DNA of 64,000 nt, taken from assembly GCA_029582165.1 (NCBI GenBank), contig CM055874.1, positions 46,623,769-46,687,768 of the forward strand, read 5' to 3'. Shown here one piece after another: positions 10,411 to 21,135 of this stretch (positions are counted from its first letter, which is position 1; each line of letters opens with the position of its first letter). The notes beneath the pieces are model-generated. The model did not search any database and was not told the origin of the DNA. It worked only from the letters and a program-made list of their open reading frames with translations. This DNA is from Portulaca oleracea (lineage: Eukaryota > Streptophyta > Magnoliopsida > Caryophyllales > Portulacaceae). The position numbers and the translations under genes are program-made.

Positions 10411-11217
10411 ATGGACGAAGAAGTTAGTTCTAAGGAATCAAGCCACCGTGGTAGTCCTCGCGTTAGAGCTGTGAAGACCCGACTCTCCACCATTGAGCGC
10501 ACCCTTGAGACTCTTGTGGCTCAGATGAACAACCTCATCCAAGAGCGCCAAGGTCATCCCCGTGACGAGCGTCGGGGACCCAATCCAAGTCCTAACCGTC
10601 CTCCTCCTACCTATGAGTGGAGTGATAACGATAGAGACTCCCTTCAACGACGTTGACGCCGGGAAATGGTTGAGAGCCCCCCTCGCGATGAATTCCATGA
10701 CGTCAAGATCGATATTCCAGAGTTTAATGGTTTAAATGATCCTGATGATTATCTCGAATGGGTACAACTCATGGAAAGAATTTTTGAGACCAAGGAATAC
10801 AATGATGAGAAGGCATTTAAGATCGCTAGCCTGAAACTCACCAACGTTGCATCTCTTTGGTTTGAGAATGTCAAAGCGCAGAGGGCTAGGGAAGGTCGGA
10901 CAAAGATCACTTCATGGGCTAAACAGTTAATGAATCGTCGGTTTCTACCCACCACTTATAAGCAAGATGTCATGCGGAAGTTATATGCCCTCACCCAAGG
11001 CAAACGGACTGTGAGCGACTATATTCAAAAGTTCGAGCAGCTCCTCATCAAAAGTGACCTTCAAGAACCCGAAGAACAGACTATGATGCGATTCTTGAAT
11101 GGGTTAGACCCCGCCATCACCAAGAAGATCGAAATGCAACCCTACCACTCTATGGATGAGTTATGTAGTCTAGCTCTCAGGATCGAGAGGCGAAGAAAGG
11201 AAAAGGCCACATCCAAG
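10411..11217 (+). pseudogene. Gypsy gag, N-terminal part
   Basis: An ATG at 10411 opens MDEEVSSKESSHRGSP with a short coiled segment (TIERTLETLVAQMNN). A TGA at 10654 stops the first part; the downstream frame carries the retrotransposon gag domain: FNGLNDPDDYLEWVQLMERI, ASLWFENVKAQ, and a conserved YALTQGKRTVSDYIQKFEQL segment. The gene is cut at 11217 by the Athila-like element and resumes at 18884. The stop and the insertion make this copy non-functional. Confidence 0.85.
11165..11217 (+). repeat. Left copy of 53-bp duplicated gag sequence
   Basis: These 53 bases of gag, beginning GTAGTCTAGCTCTCAGG and ending CACATCCAAG, recur at 18831-18883 on the other side of the Athila-like element. 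A normal LTR element duplicates about 5 bp, so 48 bp are extra on the left side. Confidence 0.9.
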
Positions 11218-12588
11218 GTCGTTCCCACAGGGACTTTTCCTTTCAACGCACTGAACTAGCCTCCTAGTTGATCGCTAAGTCGATCCGGTTTTTGTTTTGA
11301 ATCAACTAAATCTAACTCTAATCACAATCAAAGTCTAAACAAACGAATATTCACACAAACTTTTCTGATTTAATCAAGGATAAAAGGCGTTCAGGGGATG
11401 AAACCTAAGTCAAATAACGAATCAACGATGTGGATTGAACTCTCATTTCATTAATTTGCACAATCAAGGTTCGATAATCGCATAGAATACTTCGCAATGA
11501 GATTTTGCCACTAGAGCGAATTGCCAAGACTAACCAAGCACCTACTTTCGTGGTTATTTCGATTTAGTCAAGGTTAAAGATCTAATTATCTCAAGAACCC
11601 TAGTTAAAACTTCTATGTCTAGATAATTTTAACTAGTTCAATCTAGGTTTTCGGGTAATCAAACTTCTCCTTTCGGTACTTCATTCAACAACCTATTAAC
11701 ATGCAATTGGTGATCAAGCAAAAGCAATAACAATTCAATTCAAAGACCAAATAGATTGAAACAAACTAAATTCATGATAATTCAATCCAACAAAGTTAAT
11801 TCATCAAACAACTTCAAAGGTTCATCCCCTAAACTAAAAGAACTACTCACAATTCATGTTTAAAACTACAAAGCAAATGAAATCTATTCTAGAAAGCATA
11901 TGAAAATCTATGAGAGAATGAGAAAATAAACCCAAGTGAAGAACAAACTTGCTAGGGATCAACAATGGAGGAGTTTTGCTCCTCCACTTCAAAGTATGTT
12001 CGAGTTGCTCTTCAATCTTCAATCTTCTCTCAATCTTCAATCATGGAATGGAATATGGATGATGAATGATATGATTAGGGCATGAAATGGATGATGGTGG
12101 ATGATTCTCTTTTACTCGGCCAGAAATCCGCATAATATAGGCAAACATCACTTCAAAACCGCCGAAAATGAAAAGACAGGAGAGACACGGACCGTGCCCC
12201 ATGCGACACGGACCGTGCTCCCTGTGACACGGACCATGTCAGCTTTCTTCTTGAATTTTCTCACTCTCTGGCCATAGACACGACCCGTGCTCTTCCTGGG
12301 GGCACCCGTGTCACTGCTTTTTCGAGCCTAGGAGTACTTTGGGCCATTGTGTGGGCCTTGGGTGATCCAACATCTCACTTCTTGGTCTTTAAGCTCATAA
12401 CTTGGATCTACACTTGCTTTTTGGGCTCGGTTTACATCGATTCTTCACAAATTCCCTACAAAACTCACCAAACTCCAAACCAAGTGTAATATGGGAAATT
12501 CGGGTATAAAATAACATAATCAAATCAAATATTCCCCAAATTCTCATCAAAACAACCAAGTTCTCATATATACAAGAAGCACTTATCA
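11218..12588 (-). repeat. Athila-like 3' LTR, terminally truncated (1371 bp)
   Basis: Matches 17444-18830 closely. The first 44 bases of the plus-strand copy (17400-17443) are missing and replaced by gag target sequence. The shared tetranucleotide CAAG marks the join. A block at 12180-12245 with CACGGACCGTG palindromes differs from the equivalent block in the other LTR. Confidence 0.85.
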
Positions 12589-14560
12589 AAATCCCCCATG
12601 CTTAGTCCTTGCTTGTCCCTAAGCAAGTCTAAACTCAAAAGAAAAGGCAAAGAAAGAAAGTGAAAGAAAATAAAAGAAAACGGGACAAAAAGACTCAAAG
12701 AACTCAAAGCAAAAGTAAAAAGACTCAAAAGTAAAAATTAACAAAAACGAAATTTTTTTATATAATTACAACTCCTAAGTATGGCAAAGATAGAACATTC
12801 AATCAACCCAATCTAATCTAAAGTACAGCCCGAGAGTGAAAAAGAAGCCAATTTACACAAGTAAATGAAGACAAATTATTCAAGAATGGTACTCATCAAG
12901 TTCAACCAATCACCCTTAATCACCGAATGAGATAAGAAGGCACATGTTAAGCATGAGACTAGGTAAGAATGAAGAGCAAACTCACTTTTTTGGGAATGTG
13001 AAAACACTCCTCTCATGTGTTTAAATATGAAAAATCATTGAAAGTTCGCTCAAACACTCAAACCAAAGCCACAACCAACCACGTACTTGTTAAGAATCTC
13101 AACTCTCCACCGCAATTTGCAAAGCAACAATGACAATCAAGAGGACTTTCAAGGGTTGTAACGGGGCTAGGGTTAAGGGTAAGGAGTGGATAGTATTTGG
13201 GAATCGTGGAGCTAAAAGCCAAAGCTTGAAATTATTTCGCACCAATTCGACATACATACACTCTCACCACTTAAAATCAATCCAATTCAACCCCACAAAC
13301 AATTGGAAACTTGCCTCAAAACAAAAGAAACACAATGTCAAACACTTTATTCTCTTTTTCTTCTTTTTTCCGGAATTCTCCGATTTTTTTTCTTTTTTTC
13401 TGTTTTTTTCTTCTGATTTTTTTCTTCTTTTTTTTCTTCTTAAATGAAACATACACACTTATAAACAACACACACTAGGCAAGCTACCAATTCCAACCAA
13501 CAACCTCAATGCACATAATTGGGGAATCAAATCAATATTTACAACTCAACCCAATCCCTATCACAAACCAAACCACCAAAGTAACCACAATCAACCCAAC
13601 TTCATACTCAACACATTTCAAGCAATGGCTTAAGGGTAGGAAATATATAATCGGCCAAGGCTCATAATGTGGGTTCAAGAAAAGAAAAAGTCAAGGCAAG
13701 AAAGGGCTAACTAAGGATATTCTGATGTAAATGGGTGGTCAAAGCTTGCAGGTTCAAATCCTAATGCCTCTATCATCTTGTCAATGTACAACGCATAGCA
13801 ATTTCAAGGAGATGCAAAGCAAATGAAGGAGGATGCAACAATGGTGAGTCACTCATGGAAATTAGACTAATAAAAATGATTAGTCTTTTCTTTTAGGCTT
13901 ATGTGGACTCACGGGTAGCGCTCAACAATCATTACCTAGTTTAAAAAGATATGCATATGCACAACTCACTCTTACAATAGAAACAAAGGCAATCGGTCTT
14001 ACTATCCTAGCACAATTCTCACAACAATTAGCTTCACAACTCATGTCAACTCACAGTCTTTCACAAACGGCCTATACAGGATCAAATCAAGTCAAAAGAA
14101 AACTATCACGCCAAATCCTATATCAAACAATCTTTTTTTTTACTTACGTTTTTCTTTTTTTCTAGTTTTTAAAATTTTTTTCTTTTCAAATGCTTTTTAC
14201 AAGACTCAAAATGAAAATAAGAAAATAAGAAAACGAAAACAACATACGAAAAAAAAAGAAATTAAAAAAAACTACAAGTAAATCTAGAAAACAAAAGAAA
14301 TAAAATCAAAACAAAAGAAAAAGACTCAAAACAAAAAAAAAATCAAAAATAAAAACGACTCAAAACACACATATCCACAAAAAGTTACACAAATCCCCCC
14401 ATGCTTGAATCGAGCATTGTCCGCAATGCGAAACATCACCCGAGAAGCAAAGGAAGAAAACACAAATCTAGAAGAATCAAAAATAAGGAAAAATTTTAGA
14501 AAATCCTAAACAAAAAATAAAATAAAATCGAAAAAGCTTGGGTTGCCTCCCAAGAAGCGC
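12589..14560 (-). other. Non-coding 3' internal region of the Athila-like element
   Basis: Nothing here codes for a recognisable protein. Read on the minus strand, the polypurine tract AGCATGGGGGATTT (12589-12602) abuts the LTR. A second, similar tract GCATGGGGGGATTT occurs at 14393-14406, next to a region of A-rich and T-rich runs (13340-13445, 14130-14370). A complete relative would have pol genes and a long spacer in this position. Confidence 0.65.
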
Positions 14561-14843
14561 TTGTTTAATGTCCTAAGCTGGACAAGGTACCTCTCAACCC
14601 GGTGAATAGTCCATAACTCCATAGCCAAGGGCTTTTGGAGCTTCACATTGCATAGTACCTCCAAACATCTTCAAATTGACTTACACTGGGTCAAACTCAT
14701 CACCTCCTTCAAAAATGGAGGGATCTCCATCATCAAACCTGAAAATCTCATCCAATGTACCCTTGTTAATAGCATAAGGCACGTTCTTGATGATGTTCGG
14801 TGGGGGCAAAATTTCTTTTATTCCCACCCTTGCATCGCCAAGT

Positions 14844-15582
14844 TCATGGCCTTTTATCAATAAATAAACCACAAGAATTTGCAACAAAATGGTCACGAGA
14901 TTTCTCAAGCTTTTCACTCTCCAGTACATGCACACAGTCATCTTTCTTCTCACAAATCAAACCATCAACATTCTTATCCTTCTCACCAAACACATCAACA
15001 CCAAAGCAAGGGGAAACGCCACGTGGCAAAACATCACGGAATAAATCAAACTCAAGTTCATGTTCCCCTATCCTAAACTTCATCTTTCCACATTGTACAT
15101 CTATGACACACCCTACGGTAGCAAGAAAAGGTCTCCCCAAAATGATTTGGGTACGGGAATCTTCGGGCATATCAAGGATGACAAAATCAATCGGCACATA
15201 GCAATCACCCACCTTAAGGGGGAAAGTCCTCCAAAATGCCCTTAGGGTACTTGATAGAACGATCCGCCATTTGCAATGACATGGTAGTTGGTCTCAACTC
15301 TCCTAGGTTCAACCGTTCATACAAAGAATAGGGCATTAAGCTTACACTAGAACCCACATCACACAAAGCTCGGTCAACGGTTAAGCTACCTAGGCCACAT
15401 GGAATACTAAAGCTTCCCGGGTCCTTAAGCTTAGGAGTAAGCTTGTTAAGAACCGCAGAACTACATTCTTCAGTCAAAGCAACTTCCTCAATTTCATCAA
15501 TTTTCCTCTTTTTAGAGAGGATTTCTTTCAAAAACTTTGCATACAAAGGCATTTGAGATAAAAACATCCAAAAACGGCACAT
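14844..15582 (-). pseudogene. Athila-like aspartic protease region
   Basis: Two overlapping minus-strand frames, 15582-15214 and 15212-14844, together resemble the protease of Athila/Tat elements. The first contains ALCDVGSSVSLMPYSLYERL, where the usual active-site triplet is D-L-G-A/D-S-G like and here reads D-V-G. The second has the conserved IILGRPFLATVGCVID motif. The break between them is a stop or frameshift near 15213. No RT follows. Confidence 0.75.
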
Positions 15583-17312
15583 TCACATTCAATTGCTTTA
15601 ACATATCAAAGAACTTGCTGAATTTTGCATCAAATTTAGCCTTAGCATATCTTTGAGGAAAGGGTAACAGTGGTTTGTAAACTCTAGGTGGAGATGAAGG
15701 TCGGGTTTCGGTGTTCTCTTTTGAATGCTCACTCTCAAGGTCTTTCTCTCTTTGAAAACCAACAACATTCTCACTAGGCCTCTCAACCTCTTTCTCAACC
15801 ACAACTCCCCCATGCTTGGCATTTGGCACGCTAGGTCCCTCATATTGTGTCCCACTCCTCAAAACAATGGCATTACATTGTTCCTTAGGGTTAGGTTCGG
15901 GCTTTCCGGGAAGCATTCCCGGAGGGGTAGTGGAGGTACCAGCTTGAATGGCAATTTGATTCTCAAGCATTTGAGTGTGGGTGCTCATAAGGTCAACTTT
16001 AGTAGCTAAGGCCTTAATCACCTCATCTTGTCTTTGTTGATGCTCAAGTTGCCGTTGTTGATGATGTTGTTGAGACAACATCAAAGCTTGTATCATAGCC
16101 TCTAGGTTAGGCTTTTGGGGAGCTTGTGGTGGAGGTGCTTGGGGTTGTCTTTGTCCTTGGGGTTGACCCATTTGGTTATTATTCCGGTAAGAAAAGTTCG
16201 GGTGGAACCTAAAACCGGGATTGTAAGTATTGGAAAAAGGGTCAAAGTTTTGCCTATTAGAAGGGTTACCAACATAGTTAACCACTTCGGTCGATTCATT
16301 GCTAACCAACCCACTAGGACAATTCAAGGTCTCATGCTCATATGATTGACACGACGCACATGGTTGGGGAGGGGGAGCATTCACATTCAACAAATCCATC
16401 TTCTTAGTCATGGCATCCAACTTAGCATTCAACATAGAAATAGCATCAACTTCATACTTACCTCCCGTCCTCTTGAACGGGCTTTGACCATCGTAGCTAT
16501 TGATCGCCATCTCCTCAATCAAAGTTTGAGTTCCGCCACTGTCTTGGACATGATGTTGCCTCCGCCGCCGCCAAGATGTTGGCCCTCAAGTTGTCATCCA
16601 CCCGTTGTAGAAGGCTTGTCGGGACCCATGGTTCTAAACCATGGTGGGGCATTGATGCAAGAGGTCCTTGAACCTCTCCCCTTCATAGAGGGACTCATCG
16701 GCTCTTGGACAAATGTTGAGATTTGATTCGGAGGCTCGTCAACTTGCTAGGAGGAAAGTACTTCGCCAAGAATAAGCTAGCAAGTTGGTCAAAAGTGGTG
16801 ATGGCAGAGCTTGATGGAAGAGCGTCCAACCACTCCCAAGCCTTCCCTTCAAGTGAAAAGGGAAACAACCGCAGCTTGATTGCATCGGGCGTTGCACCAT
16901 TTGCCTTAAAGGTCTCACATGTTTGGTTGAATAGGCGAAGGTGCCGGTTGGGATCTTCATTGGGGAGGCCATGGAATGGGTTGGCCTTCACCAAATTGAT
17001 GAGTGAACTCCTCAGCTCGAAATCGTCAGAGGCCACTCTTGGAGGATTAATGGCGGAGGGTTGATTTGTGACATTTGGCATCACATAGGAGCCAAGCGTG
17101 ATTCTAGGCCCTCCACCGCCGCCTCCACCGGACTTGGTGTTCTTTCGCTTGGAGTTCTCTTCTTGTCTTCTTCGGGCGTGCTCTAACTTTTGCTTCTTTC
17201 GCCGGAAGCGAAAGGTTCTTTCGGTTTCAGGATCAAGCTCAAAGAGTGGAGCCTTTTGCATGCACGTAGAGTAAACCTGCAAGACAAAAATCAAAACACC
17301 AAGGAAAATCAA
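15512..17312 (-). pseudogene. Athila-like gag
   Basis: Minus-strand frame 17312-16695, probable start ATG at 17261, contains the conserved gag block NPFHGLPNEDPNRHLRLFNQ and LRLFPFSLEGKAWEWLDALP. A second frame, 16522-15512, carries a CCHC zinc knuckle (CASCQSYEHETLNC), a long Gln-rich stretch (residues about 120-175) and the NAIVLRSGTQYEGP motif typical of Athila/Tat gag. The two frames are split by a shift or stop between 16695 and 16522, within the gag coding sequence. Confidence 0.8.
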
Positions 17313-17376
17313 AACAGAAAATAAATGACTTAGGCAACCTTAGGGTATTCGTTCAGTGGCTGGCTAGGGACAAAGT

Positions 17377-17393
17377 CCCCGGCAATGGCGCCA
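17377..17393 (-). promoter_or_regulatory. Primer binding site of the Athila-like element
   Basis: On the minus strand, TGGCGCCATTGCCGGGG lies a few bases inside the 5' LTR. This GGCGCC-type site is characteristic of the Athila/Tat branch and is usually assigned to an Asp-type tRNA primer. Confidence 0.8.
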
Positions 17394-17399
17394 AAAACT

Positions 17400-18830
17400 T
17401 GATAGGCCGCAAGTGCACGGGTGAAATTGTAGCATAAATCAAGGTCGTTCCCACAGAGACTTTTCCTTTCAACGCACTGAACTAGCCTCCTAGTTGATCG
17501 CTAAGTCGATCCGGTTTTTGTTTTGAATCAACTAAATCTAACTCTAATCACAATCAAAGTCTAAACAAACGAATATTCACACAAACTTTTCTGATTTAAT
17601 CAAGGGAAAAAGGCGTTCAGGGGATGAAACCTAAGTCAAATAACGAATCAACGATGTGGATTGAACTCTCATTTCATTAATTTGCACAATCAAGGTTCGA
17701 TAATCGCATAGAATACTTCGCAATGAGATTTTGCCACTAGAGCGAATTGCCAAGACTAACCAAGCACCTACTTTCGTGGTTATTTCGATTTAGTCAAGGT
17801 TAAAGATCTAATTATCTCAAGAACCCTAGTTAAAACTTCTATATCTAGATAATTTTAACTAGTTCAATCTAGGTTTTCGGGTAATCAAACTTCTCCTTTC
17901 GGTACTTTATTCAACAACCTATTAACATGCAATTGGTGATCAAGCAAAAGCAATAACAATTCAATTCAAAGACCAAATAGATTGAAACAAACTAAATTCA
18001 TGATAATTCAATCCAACAAAGTTAATTCATCAAACAACTTCAAAGGTTCATCCCCTAAACTAAAAGAACTACTCACAATTCATGTTTAAAACTACAAAGC
18101 AAATGAAATCTATTCTAGAAAGCATATGAAAATCTATGAGAGAATGAGAAAATAAACCCAAGTGAAGAACAAACTTGCTAGGGATCAACAATGGAGGAGT
18201 TTTGCTCCTCCACTTCAAAGTATGTTCGAGTTGCTCTTCAATCTTCAATATTCTCTCAATCTTCAATCATGGAATGGAATATGGATTATGAATGATATGA
18301 TTAGGGCATGAAATGGATGATGGTGGATGATTCTCTTTTACTCGGCCAGAAATCCGCATAATATAGGCAAATATCACTTCAAAACCGCCGAAAATGAAAA
18401 GACAGGAGAGACACGGACCGTGCCAGGGTAGGCACGGACCGTGCCATACATCTGACCGTGCTCCTGACACGACCGGACTGTCGGCTTCTTCTTGAATTTT
18501 CTCACTCTCTGGCCATAGACACGACCCGTGCTCTTCCTGGGGGCACCCGTGTCACTGCTTTTTCGAGCCTAGGAGTACTTTGGGCCATTGTTTGGGCCTT
18601 GGGTGATCCAACATCTCACTTCTTGGTCCTTTAAGCTCATAACTTGGATCTACACTTGCTTTTTGGGCTCGGTTTACATCGATTCTTCACAAATTCCCTA
18701 CAAAACTCACCAAACTCCAAACCAAGTGTAATATGGGAAATTCGGGTATAAAATAACATAATCAAATCAAATATTCCCCAAATTCTCATCAAAACAACCA
18801 AGTTCTCATATATACAAGAAGCACTTATCA
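17400..18830 (-). repeat. Athila-like 5' LTR (1431 bp)
   Basis: On the plus strand it runs from TGATAGGCCGC to GCACTTATCA, so on the coding strand it begins TGATAAGTGC and ends GCGGCCTATCA. The end next to the primer site contains TCTGTGGGAACGACC, typical of U5 in this branch. The palindrome block at 18410-18480 differs from the other LTR. Confidence 0.9.
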
Positions 18831-18883
18831 GTAGTCTAGCTCTCAGGATCGAGAGGCGAAGAAAGGAAAAGGCCACATCCAAG
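18831..18883 (+). repeat. Right copy of 53-bp duplicated gag sequence
   Basis: Identical to 11165-11217. It abuts the intact LTR end (CTTATCA), so its first five bases GTAGT are probably the true target duplication and the rest is ordinary gag sequence continuing into 18884. Confidence 0.9.
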
Positions 18884-19465
18884 CCTCTAACGAGGACTTT
18901 CTTCCGACCTTCTGGTCGGTCTACTCCTTATTCGGGCGCCCCGAAACCTATTGAGAATCCTAAGTTCACATCGGCATCTAGAACTGACAAGGGAAAGGGA
19001 ATTGCTATGCCTTCTCCAGCAGATCTTCCTCGGTGGATGGAAGGCAAGAAGTGTTTTAAATGTCAATGGTATGACCATTTTCAGGCGAATTGCCCGAACC
19101 ATCGTACCTTGACCCTTCAAGAGGTCCAGGAGATCGATGATGAGCTTCAAATGGCTCAAGATGAACCCAAAGAGGAAGTTGAAGACGAGGTTGTGAGTAA
19201 AGAGGAGAATGCCACTCCCACACTGCCCATGCATGGTGGAGCACTTTTTTTTAGGAGGGTTTTGCATACTCATGAAACCCCTCTTGACAATGCCCAATGG
19301 GAGACGATTTTTCAATCATGGTGTTTCGTTGGAGGTAAAGTTTGCAATATCATTATTGACGGAGGGAGTTGTACCAACGCCACATCTACTTATATGGTCG
19401 AAAAGCATGGATTTCCTTTATTACCTCACCCTCGGCCTTATTTACTTAAGTGGCTCAACGACTAA
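18884..19465 (+). pseudogene. Gypsy gag C-terminus, zinc knuckle and start of protease
   Basis: Continues the gag cut at 11217. It has a CCHC knuckle, CFKCQWYDHFQANC, an acidic linker, and then the protease motif IIDGGSCTNATS followed by HPRPYLLKWLND, a pattern common in plant chromoviruses. A stop (TAA at 19463) breaks the frame just after LKWLND, where an intact element would run on. Confidence 0.8.
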
Positions 19466-20850
19466 GATGGAATCAAGGTAACCAAATAAGTCCTACTGAA
19501 TTTATCTTTTGGTGCTAACTATAATGATTATATTGTTTGTGATATCGTTCGTGTGAGTGCTTGTCATATATTATTGGGGCGTCCTTGGCACTTCGACAAG
19601 CATACCATGCATAATGCATTGAAAAACACCTATACTTTCACCAATAGGGGCAAGAGGGTTAAGCTATTACCACTAGTTCCACATGAAATTCTTCCTCCAA
19701 AACCCGGGGTGGGAAGTGAGCAGCCCAAACACATGAGTGAAACACGGGTTGAGCGAGCCCTAAGTAAGGGGAAGGTCGTCTTTGCCTTACTCCTCTTAGA
19801 GGCAAACAAAAGTGAGGAAGTGAAACCCATGCACCCTCTTATAGCTCCCCTCATTCCCAAGTTCGGCTACGTTTTTCCCGAAGATCTACCACCGGGTCTT
19901 CAACCCATGAGAGGCATCGAGCACCAAATCGATCTTATTCCTGGAGCTCCTCTCCCCAACAAAGCGGCCTATCATTGCAATCCCCAGAAGACCAAAGCCT
20001 GCAACGGCAAGTGGACAAGCTTATTTCTAGGGGATATGTGAGGGAGAGTAAGTCCTTGTTCCGTCCCGACCCTCTTGGTTCCCAAGAAGGATGGCACTTA
20101 ACGAATATGCGTTGATAGTCGAGCTATCAACAATATCGTCATCAAGCATCGATATTCCATATCGAGGCTTGACGATATGCTCGACGAGTTGCATGGATCG
20201 CGTATATTTTCCAAGATCGACCTCCGGAGTGGGTATCATCAGATTCGTATGCGGGAAGGTGATGTGTAGAAGACGACTTTCAAAACCAAGGGGGGTTGTA
20301 TGAGTGGCTCGTTATGCCCTTTGGCCTCTCCAACGCTCCTAGTACCTTCATGCGACTTATGAATGAGGTTTTGAGGCCCTTCATTAGCAAGTTCATGATG
20401 GTGTACACTGTACTTCGATGGCATCCTCGTCTATTCCAAGAGTGAGTCCGAGCATCTCTCACACTTGGAGTCCATCTTTAAGGTTCTACGGCAGCAGAAG
20501 CTATTTGGGAAGCTTGAGAAGTGTGAGTTCTTCACACCCCAAGTTACTTTTCTTGGTATATGGTGTCTGACCAAGGCATCTCGATGGATCCCTCGAAGGT
20601 AGAAGTTATTCGATCTTAGCCTATTCCCTCCACCCTTACGAGAGAAGTTTCCACGGCCTAGCCTCCTTTTATCGTCGGTTCAAATTGAGGTTCTAGCACC
20701 CTTACCGCTCCCATCACCGAATGTATGAAGAAGGAGACCTTCAAGTAGACCAAGGCGGCGCAAGTTGCTTTCGAAAGGCTTAAGGCCAAACTTTGTGAAG
20801 CTCCGGTACTTTCCCTCCGGACTTCGCGCAAGTTTTTTAGGTTGATTGCG
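19466..20850 (+). pseudogene. Gypsy protease end and reverse transcriptase
   Basis: The frame resumes with SACHILLGRPWHFDKHTMHN and then the RT entry region (PEDLPPGLQPMRGIEHQIDL). From about 20000 it is broken by many small indels, but pieces of [25 protein letters not shown] and GKLEKCEFF can be followed across frames. The catalytic box near 20414-20440 reads YFDGILVYS instead of YFDD, so the second catalytic Asp is Gly. This RT is dead by frameshift and by active-site change. Confidence 0.8.
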
Positions 20851-21135
20851 ACGCGAATAGAGTGGGCATTGGGGTCATCTTGATGCAAAACCAACGTCCC
20901 ATCACCTATTTCAGCAAGAAGCTTAATGGATCGAGAAAGAACTATTCTACCTATGACAAGGATTTCTATGCCCTTGTGCGTGCCCTCGATCAGTGGTCCT
21001 ATTACATAAATGGGCAACACAAGCTTAACACTCGCCATGCCAAGTGGGTAGAGTTCCTCCAAAGCTTCAACTTTGTGGCGAAACATAAGAAGGGGAGCGG
21101 TCATGTGGTGGTCGATGCTCTTTCTAGGAGGCATA
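20851..21135 (+). pseudogene. Gypsy RNase H domain
   Basis: Contains VDCDANRVGIGVILMQ and YSTYDKDFYALVRAL, then RHAKWVEFLQSFNF and VDALSRRHTL, matching the RNase H and tether region of gypsy pol. A segment between NGQHKLNTR and the middle of the domain appears shortened relative to the family. Confidence 0.75.

Larger units (their letters stand above)
11218..18830 (-). mobile_element. Athila-like Ty3/gypsy element, gag and protease only
   Basis: A 7.6-kb element on the minus strand, nested in the gypsy gag. LTRs are 17400-18830 (5') and 11218-12588 (3', lacking 44 terminal bases). It has a GGCGCC-type primer site at 17377-17393, a gag-protease region at about 17261-14844 and a purine-rich primer at 12589-12602. 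No reverse transcriptase, RNase H or integrase was found, so it would depend on a partner element. The LTRs look nearly identical except in one short block, suggesting a young insertion. Confidence 0.85.

Noticed and set aside
13130..13458. Open frames over T-rich and A-rich runs, read as Phe- or Lys-rich peptides
   Set aside because: Low-complexity sequence inside the non-coding part of the Athila-like element.
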